Made by a program: the position numbers and the translations under genes | The notes under the pieces: model-generated | Seen by the model: only the letters and a program-made list of their open reading frames with translations | What the model was told of the DNA's origin: nothing | Databases searched by the model: none | Shown here: positions 1 to 4,975 of the stretch, in pieces | Numbering within the stretch: the stretch's first letter is position 1 | How the letters are laid out: every line of letters begins with the position of its first letter | Origin: Calditrichota bacterium | GTDB taxonomy: Bacteria > Calditrichota > Calditrichia > Calditrichales > Calditrichaceae | DNA length: 6,664 nucleotides | Reading direction: 5' to 3' | Assembly: GCA_024278715.1 (NCBI GenBank) | Contig: JAJRSN010000254.1 | Location: 1 to 6,664, forward strand

Positions 1-62
1 ACTTTTTTACTCTTTTCAATATTTTCTAAATCAGTCTCAAGAAAAACTTCTAAATAATTCAT
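1..62 (-). CDS. 5' end of a cassette gene, cut by the window edge
   Basis: An ATG at 62-60 opens a minus-strand frame that stays open to the window edge. Only 20 codons are visible, starting MNYLEVFLETDLENIEKSKK. The start lies 11 bases past the GTTATGC end of the attC-like site at 74-202, which is where the first gene of the next integron cassette is expected. A weak GGAT lies 6 bases before the ATG. The visible residues are acidic and lysine-rich and show no domain. Function is unknown. The case rests mainly on its position, since 20 open codons alone prove little. Confidence 0.45.
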   Translation of the reverse strand, partial: MNYLEVFLETDLENIEKSKK

Positions 63-73
63 TTTCTATCCGT

Positions 74-202
74 GCATAACGTCACTTTTCAGCCGTTGGG
101 GTATCGACCACAAAACTTGATTAACACTCCCAACTTAATGATTTCTCCCAACTTTTACAAATACACAGAGCCCGCCAATCGGCTGCAAACGTTTTGTTAG
201 CC
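74..202 (-). other. attC-like integron recombination site (129 bp)
   Basis: Read on the minus strand, the site opens with GGCTAAC (202-196) and closes with GTTATGC (80-74). Inside these are CAGCCGATTGG (185-175) and CCAACGGCTG (99-90). They pair as CAGCCG/CGGCTG and TTGG/CCAA with one unpaired A, like the extrahelical base that marks the recombined strand in attC hairpins. Known attC sites have RYYYAAC and GTTRRRY outer boxes, inner imperfect complements, and a variable centre; this length resembles Vibrio-type sites. The outer boxes here match only partly (TAAC and GTTA are exact). The site lies 17 bases past the stop of the HEPN-like gene and 11 bases before the next ATG, as in a cassette array. 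I inferred this by eye, without covariance-model support. Confidence 0.72.
109..154 (-). repeat. 18-bp tandem repeat in the centre of the attC-like site
   Basis: CTCCCAACTT occurs at 127-136 and again at 145-154 on the plus strand, exactly 18 bases apart. A diverged third copy, CACAAAACTT, lies at 109-118 in the same phase. The repeat fills the variable central part of the attC-like site, between its inner stem arms, and probably arose by local duplication. Confidence 0.6.
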
Positions 203-218
203 GTTAATTTAGAGCATA

Positions 219-896
219 TTAAGTTTTATCAAAACTTTCTGGGAAAGCTTTTCCAAAACCACATCGATCAAAGGCCTGATCAAAAAACTTTTTTATTAAA
301 ACCAATAACTGTAGCACATATTCCCTATTTATCAAAAGAAAGCCTTCATAATCGATTTCCAGATCCACTTCTTCATTTTTTGTCAGTTGCTTCAAATATT
401 TGTTATCGCTTGAATCCTTAATGCTTCCATTTGCATGTATTATACAATTTCTGATTTTTTGAACATCCATCAATTCAGACCATATTTTTTCTTCAATTCT
501 AATATCACAAACCTTTTCTAAATAAGTTTTACATCGTTCTATTATCGGTCCTTTGAAGTCTTTTTCTTTTAATCTTAATTTTTTTCGCTTCTCTATTTCT
601 TTGCACATTTCCCTTAATCTTGTTTCTAAAAATATCCAAATAAGAACGATGGCAGAATATCTTAATTTTGAGGGAAAAATATCTTTATATTTCCTTACAA
701 ACGGATCAATCTCAACTTTCTTCCATAAATCATAAAGCTCTTGATCTCCATATTCAGGTTTTTTTGGCAACTTGCGTTCGGCTTGATTTTTGATATTCTC
801 GAATTGGGTCTCCATTGTATCAATATAAATCTCAAGCCACCTCAGTTGAGATGTTGTGTCGAATCTATGAAAATCCCAATTTTTGAAATATCCCAT
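219..896 (-). CDS. HEPN-like domain protein, integron cassette gene
   Basis: This encodes a 225-residue soluble, highly charged, probably helical protein. Residues 145-160 read VQKIRNCIIHANGSIK, which contains R149-N150-x3-H154. That is the Rx4-6H signature of HEPN domains, many of which are ribonucleases in toxin-antitoxin or phage-defence systems. An earlier helix (about 80-103) and the following lysine-rich stretch fit an all-helical fold. The ATG at 896 is preceded by AGGA 10 bases upstream. The gene starts 28 bases after the stop of the exported-protein gene, with no attC between them, and ends 17 bases before the attC-like site, so the two may share one cassette. I see no nucleotidyltransferase (MNT) partner, which often accompanies HEPN toxins. 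RN-x3-H also occurs in HEPN-like proteins not known to cut RNA. The domain call is moderately sure and the activity is not established. Confidence 0.8.
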   Translation of the reverse strand: MGYFKNWDFHRFDTTSQLRWLEIYIDTMETQFENIKNQAERKLPKKPEYGDQELYDLWKKVEIDPFVRKYKDIFPSKLRYSAIVLIWIFLETRLREMCKEIEKRKKLRLKEKDFKGPIIERCKTYLEKVCDIRIEEKIWSELMDVQKIRNCIIHANGSIKDSSDNKYLKQLTKNEEVDLEIDYEGFLLINREYVLQLLVLIKKFFDQAFDRCGFGKAFPESFDKT

Positions 897-924
897 CCTT
901 AAAAAATCCTATCTATGTTTTTGA

Positions 925-1440
925 TTATTCAGATATGGATTCAAAAACAGCAATATTATTTCCATACTGACTACTTTCAGCAATATCTATCTGAATTTTG
1001 TGCTTTCCAAAAATAATTTCGATTTGGTTTGATGAATAATTTGGCTCACGAGCACCGATTTTTGATTTTACTATTGCATAAACTTTTCCTTGATCGTTGA
1101 GCTTTGAGATTAAAGTATTTAAGGTTTTACCAAACTCAACTATATTCTTTCCTTCATATTGACCCCAATTTTTTGAAATGTGTACTAATTTGTCAGCTTG
1201 AAATTTGACAAGCCCCATTGGCAAAAAGGGTGGTCCATCCTTCGTAATTATAGCCATTGTGTTTTTATCATTAGGTAGCGGTTTCAAATCATAATCCATA
1301 CTTATTAAATCAATTACTCGATTTTTTTGCATTCCCAATTTCAAAGTTTTTCCAGCAATCCACATGGAGTCATCTTGAGAATAACACAAGAAAGTTAGAA
1401 ATAATTGAAAGTAAACAATTAAAACAACATGTTTTTTCAT
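925..1440 (-). CDS. Small exported protein of unknown function, cassette gene
   Basis: I place the start at the ATG at 1440-1438 because GGAGGG lies 4 bases upstream. The frame could extend to an ATG at 1467, but that only adds nine residues before a normal signal peptide. The product is 171 residues. It begins MKKHVVLIVYFQLFLTFLCYSQ, with a basic n-region, a hydrophobic core, and a likely signal peptidase I cut after YSQ (a common FCB pattern). There is no good lipobox. The mature part starts with LKLGMQKNRVIDLIS, which recalls the LxxGMxxxxVxxL opening of BamE/SmpA-type small envelope proteins, but I cannot follow that resemblance further. It probably acts in the periplasm or outside the cell. 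It lies just upstream of the HEPN-like gene, and the two may be co-transcribed. I do not recognise the family. Confidence 0.75.
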   Translation of the reverse strand: MKKHVVLIVYFQLFLTFLCYSQDDSMWIAGKTLKLGMQKNRVIDLISMDYDLKPLPNDKNTMAIITKDGPPFLPMGLVKFQADKLVHISKNWGQYEGKNIVEFGKTLNTLISKLNDQGKVYAIVKSKIGAREPNYSSNQIEIIFGKHKIQIDIAESSQYGNNIAVFESISE

Positions 1441-1495
1441 TGGACCCTCCTTGAAGATTTTTAGCACCGGAGAAATAATTTTAAACAGCTTACTT

Positions 1496-1586
1496 GTATA
1501 CTATACGGCCGTTAAATCAAAAATATTTTTTCCAATATTAGGAAACTTTTCATAAATATAGCCGTTTTTTTCCAAATATTAGGAAA
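1496..1586. promoter_or_regulatory. Leader with paired near-palindromes, possible operator or attI region
   Basis: This AT-rich stretch between the broken accessory gene and the exported-protein gene holds two near-palindromes: TTTCCAATATTAGGAAA (1529-1545) and TTTCCAAATATTAGGAAA (1569-1586). They start 40 bases apart, about four helical turns. Each is preceded by GCCGTT (1508-1513 and 1561-1566), so they sit inside a larger imperfect direct repeat. A further odd palindrome, GTATACTATAC, is at 1496-1506. Paired dyads upstream of a gene suggest a dimeric regulator. In an integron this is also where attI, with its repeated integrase-binding sites, could lie. I cannot decide between these, and no clear GTTRRRY crossover site is visible. 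Confidence 0.4.
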
Positions 1587-1630
1587 TTTTTATGGTTACC
1601 TTATATGCGCCATTGTTTTTGAATTTACGA

Positions 1631-1952
1631 TCATTCATCCTCGGGAATCATCCGGTCCTCCAGGCCAAGCGCCTGCGCCGCTTAATATGGTAATTTCCAC
1701 ACTTTTTCGTTTTTGTCCCATTTGCCACCGAACGTTTTTACTTTTATTCCCAAATCCACTTCACCGTAATTAACCTTAACAGCAACAATTTTGTTTTTCG
1801 GTATATGCCTGTTGTTTTTTTGCCATTTTCTTTTATCTTCGATCAACTCTACCGTAATCATTTTCTGCTGTCTCCGATCATCGTATTTATATCGCACGCA
1901 TACCAGGCGTTTTCCGTATTTCTCCAGCTACTTTTTGGTGCCGGTTTTTCAT
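1631..1952 (-). pseudogene. Broken small accessory gene beside the integrase
   Basis: Only a GTG-started stretch of 71 codons (1897-1682) is fully open, but the original protein was longer. From the ATG at 1952, removing one base from the A5 run at 1945-1949 gives MKTGTKK, then a TAG (1930-1928), then LEKYGKRLVCVRYKYD leading directly into the open frame. After ...KVWKLPY comes a TAA (1684-1682), and the same frame continues AAQALGLEDRMIPEDE to a TGA at 1633-1631. From memory, a family of about 100-residue proteins reads MKTGT...LVEKYG.RLVCVRYRYD... and ends LGLEDRI, so both flanks look like true remnants. The gene starts 41 bases after the IntI stop, on the same strand. Function is unknown. 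A short product from the GTG is possible, but I favour decay. Confidence 0.7.
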
Positions 1953-1993
1953 GTCAGTAACGTTTTTTGAATAACCGTCATTTATCTGCCCTT

Positions 1994-2254
1994 TCACAAA
2001 TCGTTCACCGGACTTATTACACCGGCTCCGCCTTTCTTGATCACATGAGTGTAAATCATGGTGGTTTGTACACTTTTATGCCCCATCAGCTCTTGAATCG
2101 TTCTTATGTCATATCCTTTTTCCAACAAGCGCGTGGCAAACGAGTGACGGAAAGTATGGCAACTGGCCTGTTTGGTGATTCCCGCTTCTTTAATAGCCTT
2201 TTTAACCGCCTTCTGCAAAACAGATTCATGAATATGATGCCTGCGCTCGCCGGT
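1994..2254 (-). pseudogene. intI: Integron integrase IntI, C-terminal remnant
   Basis: This is the C-terminal catalytic part of a tyrosine recombinase of the integron integrase type. About 85 codons are preserved, from RRHHIHESVLQKAVKKA to the stop. Visible motifs are CHTFRHSFAT (the H-x-x-R pair), GYDIRTIQELMGHKSV (box histidine in GH), TTMIYTHV (tyrosine nucleophile) and the IntI-like tail GGAGVISPVNDL. Known IntI proteins are about 320-340 residues; this has roughly a quarter, without the N-terminal DNA-binding domain, the box I arginine or the IntI-specific insert. The frame continues upstream to a TAA at 2275-2273, but beyond about 2254 it is antisense to another IntI piece. The best open start is a TTG at 2218. 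It cannot recombine alone. The remnant runs in the same direction as the cassette genes, as in Treponema denticola, unlike class 1 integrons. Confidence 0.88.
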
Positions 2255-2342
2255 GAAAGATATCGACTTCGGTTATAAACAAATCATTGTCCGTGGCGGA
2301 AAAGGGAATAAAGACCGTGTTACCATGTTGCCTAAAACAATC
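2238..2342 (+). pseudogene. intI: Inverted internal fragment of the same integron integrase
   Basis: The plus strand from 2238 reads CLRSPVKDIDFGYKQIIVR, then GGKGNKDR and VTMLPKTI. This matches the middle of IntI, which reads CLRLRVKDIDF...IIVR.GKGxKDR..MLP; the GKG lysine is the catalytic box II lysine. It should lie upstream of, and on the same strand as, the C-terminal piece at 1994-2254, but here it points the other way. The two pieces overlap at TGCCTGCGC (2238-2246), which fits both the CLR codons of the middle and, in reverse, the ERR codons before HHIHES. Recombination between such short inverted copies would give this head-to-head arrangement. Homology stops at about 2342, so the rest of the middle and the N-terminus have been lost. 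Confidence 0.82.
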
Positions 2343-2585
2343 TCTTTATTTAACTCCAGCTCCGCCACGTCAGTTACACGCCATAACACAAAAATAAACG
2401 CATTTTCGCGCGGATGCGTCCGACCACAATAAAAATGCTTTCTTTGCAATATGTTCGCTTTGCCAATATGCGTGTGTTTCTAAAACCTGTAATAGACTGA
2501 TCTATGCTGAATGATTTATTATTTGATGAATTTTTATAATGCTATTTAATATAGAAATATTGGAGTGAATGTCAAATATTAAAAT
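2343..2585. other. Non-coding stretch upstream of the integrase remnant
   Basis: No gene is supported here. The minus strand has an open frame from about 2478 to 2273, containing HPRENAFIFVLWRVTDV, but it has no convincing start and runs into the inverted IntI fragment. CTTTGCAATATG (2449-2460 region) is followed after TTCG by CTTTGCCAATATG, a close direct repeat. The rest, from 2490 to 2585, is AT-rich with no recognisable signal. Confidence 0.4.
2379..2487 (-). other. Possible degenerate attC-like site
   Basis: Read on the minus strand, this stretch ends in GTTATGGCG (2387-2379), close to the GTTATGC end of the site at 74-202. The inner arms are ACACGCATATTGGC at the 5' side and ATGCGT nearer the 3' side. 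ACGCAT/ATGCGT would pair, with ATTGGC in the same relative place as in the first site. CGACCACAA also occurs in both sites (105-113 and the 2420s). The 5' outer box should read TAAC but reads TTAG. The resemblance is partial and could be chance. Confidence 0.3.
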
Positions 2586-2616
2586 ACAGCCGTTTCCGCA
2601 TCGTCCCGCCGGCTGT
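2586..2616. repeat. 7-bp perfect inverted repeat
   Basis: ACAGCCG (2586-2592) and CGGCTGT (2610-2616) pair perfectly around a 17-base loop. On the minus strand the hairpin is followed by ATTTTAAT, so it could act as a second weak terminator downstream of the exported-protein gene. The CAGCCG/CGGCTG arms match those of the attC-like site at 74-202, but no TAAC/GTTA outer boxes are present. Confidence 0.45.
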
Positions 2617-2636
2617 CGATTATTCAATACGATAAC

Positions 2637-2698
2637 AAAAAAGGAATAATCAATCTTAAGGCGTAAAAACGTTTAACCCTGATAATTGATTATTCCTT
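2637..2698 (-). terminator. Hairpin with T run downstream of the exported-protein gene
   Basis: AAGGAATAATCAAT (2641-2654) and ATTGATTATTCCTT (2685-2698) are perfect 14-base complements. On the minus strand the stem runs straight into six T residues (2642-2637), the shape of an intrinsic terminator for the gene ending at 2752. The stem is AT-rich and the 30-base loop is long, so efficiency is uncertain. No T run follows on the plus strand. Confidence 0.5.
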
Positions 2699-2700
2699 GC

Positions 2701-2728
2701 CGGTAATCGACTATTCGCATAATTACCG
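2701..2728. repeat. 7-bp perfect inverted repeat after the exported-protein gene
   Basis: CGGTAAT (2701-2707) and ATTACCG (2722-2728) pair across a 14-base loop, 24 bases past the stop codon. No T run follows on either strand, so it may instead stabilise the mRNA 3' end. The loop holds CGACTATTC, a variant of the YGAYTATTC word also at 2617-2625 and 2687-2695. Confidence 0.45.
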
Positions 2729-2751
2729 CATCGGAATTTTCTGCGCTGAAA

Positions 2752-4689
2752 TCAACGCATCAAAATCATCTTTTTTACCTGAACAAAATTTCCGGCGCGC
2801 AGCCTGTACACATAAGCGCCGCTTGTCACCAAATTACCCGCGTCGTTCAAGCCTTCCCATTTAACAGAGTAGTATCCGGCAGGTTGGCGCTCCTGAACCA
2901 AGGTGCGGATCTTTTCGCCCGTAACGCTGTAGATGGATAATTCCACCCGACCGGTTTTAGTCAATCGATAAGAAATGGTGGTCGCGGGATTGAAAGGGTT
3001 GGGGTAGTTCTGATCCAAAACAAAATTTTCCGGCTGCAGATTTGCATATTTTTCAGTACTCGACGGGTGGTAGGGCAGCACCTGGGCAAAAGCGGTAGCC
3101 CAGCGTCCGTCCTCATCGGCAAAAGGATCATACCCACCGCGCGTCCAGGCATATTGATTGAACACCCAAAAATTGTTTTCGTTTACGGGATCCAAAGCAA
3201 CAGAGCTGTAATCTCCCCAGCGGTTGCCGATATGGAAGGGCAAGCCCGTACGCACATAAAAATCCAGTCCCTCGTGAATTTGTATTGAACCGCGGTTACT
3301 GCCGCTGGCGTCGCCCACTTCATGAAAGGCTGCGTAGCTTCCGGCGAATATCGAATCCGCGGAAGCGGCAAAGCCGATTACAATATCTCCGTGCGCGTTA
3401 ATCGACACTGCGGGATAACCCGTAGAAACGTTGTCGGCAATATCGTCGCCCTCAATCAAACCCTGCTGCTCCAAAACCGGGGCGTTGAGGTCGGAAGTGT
3501 TGACCGTAAACCAAAAATTGGTAGCCTGCCCGGATTGACTTCCGGAAGAAGGATTAACGGTAAAAGCGCCCACAAAAATGCTATTTCGCCAAACACAGCT
3601 TTGAGCGCGGTCGTCGCCAAAATCGATATTTATGTTGCTGCCTTTTTGCGGAGCCTCCGGTACTCCGGAGCTGTTGTCGTGAATTTCGCCGGGATTTAAA
3701 AAATCCACGGTAAAAAACGGTCCGCCCGAATTGCCCAAGGGATCATCCACACGGAAAAGGGCGATTAAATCATTATTACCCCCATTATCATCCCACTCGC
3801 TGCTGAACATAAAAACGCCGACATTCCCGGGCTGATCGCCGTACATGTGCGCCGGCTGGATGGTGAAAGCCTGACTGCTTAAGCCGGCTTCCGTTGAAGG
3901 ATCGTACAACGAAACGGAGGACGTTCCTCCGCTGTACAATCCCTTGTCGATAATCCATAACCGCGTGGCTTGATATGCGCTGCCGAAAGAGAACATGTTT
4001 CCGCTTAAGTACAGCGCTTCGCTGCTGACGCCCAGACTGGGAAAATCCAGCCAGGTGTCGGTGCCGTTGATATTGACCTTTGTGTTTATCTTCTGAAAAT
4101 ACCAGCCGTCGTTGGGATTACTGGTTTTCGAGACCGCGATATGAATAAAGGATATCTTGTCATTGTCGCTTTCTTCATCGGCGATTACCACATAGCGACC
4201 GTTGTACTGATCCCACAACACCCGCGGATCAAATAAATCGGACGGAGAAGTGGGCGCAAAAAAAGTGTTTAAGCTCTCGCTGTATTCGCGGATGCGATCC
4301 GTTTTTGTGTACCATTCAATAGCAGTGTTCACAGCCGCTAAAAAATGATCCGGACCCACACAACCGGCGTTGTCCGGAGGGGATTGCGCCCGACCGTTCA
4401 AACTGTCGTCGCGCGCATAGTTAATGGCTTCGGTAACCGGTCCGGATATTTGCGGATCCAAAGCGGCGGAACTCGGCTTTCTTAAAAAAGATATATCGGC
4501 TGTCCGATTGAGATTGATTTTTCGGGCTTGAAGAGCGCGGTTAAATTGCGCGCCCGCGGAAATGCGCGGAATTGTTGTTTGTCTGTAATTTCGATATTGG
4601 GTGTTGTTTGCCGCCCATAAGAATTGCAGAGATATGAATAAAAAAAGAACTAAATAGAGAGGCATCTTTTTAAATGTACCATCAGGCAT
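2752..4689 (-). CDS. Exported protein with T9SS type A sorting domain
   Basis: This encodes a 645-residue protein, probably released from or displayed on the cell surface. The start is well supported, with AAGGAG 7 bases before the ATG. Residues 1-26 are a signal peptide: a basic n-region (MPDGTFKKM), a hydrophobic core and LWA before the cut. The body (about 75-545) has conserved-looking blocks PPDNAGCVGPDHF (104-116) and FDPRVLWDQYNGRYVVI (153-169), and is rich in aromatic, Gly, Asp and Ser residues, consistent with a beta-propeller-like extracellular domain. No catalytic motif is evident. From NYPNPFNPATT (561 on) to the basic end KKMILMR is an Ig-like C-terminal domain of the FlgD / type IX secretion sorting kind, with the usual YSVTGEKIRTL and GAYVYRL strands. 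FCB proteins with this tail cross the outer membrane through the type IX system. None of that machinery is in the window. Substrate and role are unknown. Confidence 0.93.
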   Translation of the reverse strand: MPDGTFKKMPLYLVLFLFISLQFLWAANNTQYRNYRQTTIPRISAGAQFNRALQARKINLNRTADISFLRKPSSAALDPQISGPVTEAINYARDDSLNGRAQSPPDNAGCVGPDHFLAAVNTAIEWYTKTDRIREYSESLNTFFAPTSPSDLFDPRVLWDQYNGRYVVIADEESDNDKISFIHIAVSKTSNPNDGWYFQKINTKVNINGTDTWLDFPSLGVSSEALYLSGNMFSFGSAYQATRLWIIDKGLYSGGTSSVSLYDPSTEAGLSSQAFTIQPAHMYGDQPGNVGVFMFSSEWDDNGGNNDLIALFRVDDPLGNSGGPFFTVDFLNPGEIHDNSSGVPEAPQKGSNINIDFGDDRAQSCVWRNSIFVGAFTVNPSSGSQSGQATNFWFTVNTSDLNAPVLEQQGLIEGDDIADNVSTGYPAVSINAHGDIVIGFAASADSIFAGSYAAFHEVGDASGSNRGSIQIHEGLDFYVRTGLPFHIGNRWGDYSSVALDPVNENNFWVFNQYAWTRGGYDPFADEDGRWATAFAQVLPYHPSSTEKYANLQPENFVLDQNYPNPFNPATTISYRLTKTGRVELSIYSVTGEKIRTLVQERQPAGYYSVKWEGLNDAGNLVTSGAYVYRLRAGNFVQVKKMILMR

Positions 4690-4975
4690 AGCATCACTCC
4701 TTATGATAAAAAAATGAATAGATTGGTATTTGGAAAAATTAAACTGAAAATAAAATCAAATGCCATGCCCTAAAATGACTTTCGGCACAAAATATGTAAT
4801 ATTTCATTTTTTTCTTTAGAAATTTAGGTTTTACCCATTTGTTTGTCGGGAACGCGGCGCGCATCAGAGTTGTCTTTTATAGCTCAATCCGTGGTAAAGA
4901 ATAATCACAAGCGGCGCAAAGAAGTCCCAAAGTACAAAAAGAATACTCGTTATCATAAAGATGGTTTTAAAAAAT
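4690..4975. other. Intergenic region between sigma factor and exported-protein gene
   Basis: This 286-base gap separates two minus-strand genes. It must hold the promoter of the exported-protein gene and probably the 3' end of the sigma mRNA. The part next to the exported gene (4690-4830) is very AT-rich, and its only clear signal is the AAGGAG ribosome binding site. I found no convincing TAnnTTTG or -35/-10 pair. A more GC-rich part has GCGGCGC-type words at 4855-4862 and 4911-4917 but no good hairpin with a T run. No gene is supported. Confidence 0.5.

Noticed and set aside
109..154. CRISPR array
   Set aside because: Units are too short (10 conserved of 18) and there are no regular spacers; it is a simple tandem repeat within the attC-like site.
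194..421. Plus-strand open frame of 75 codons
   Set aside because: It is antisense to the end of the HEPN-like gene and overlaps the attC-like site; no ribosome site or recognisable protein.
1967..2278. Plus-strand open frame of 103 codons
   Set aside because: It is antisense to the IntI C-terminus, whose minus-strand motifs are unmistakable, and only its last codons approach the inverted IntI fragment, in another frame.
3322..3699. Plus-strand open frame of 125 codons
   Set aside because: Shadow of the exported-protein gene on the other strand, which has a signal peptide, ribosome site and sorting domain.
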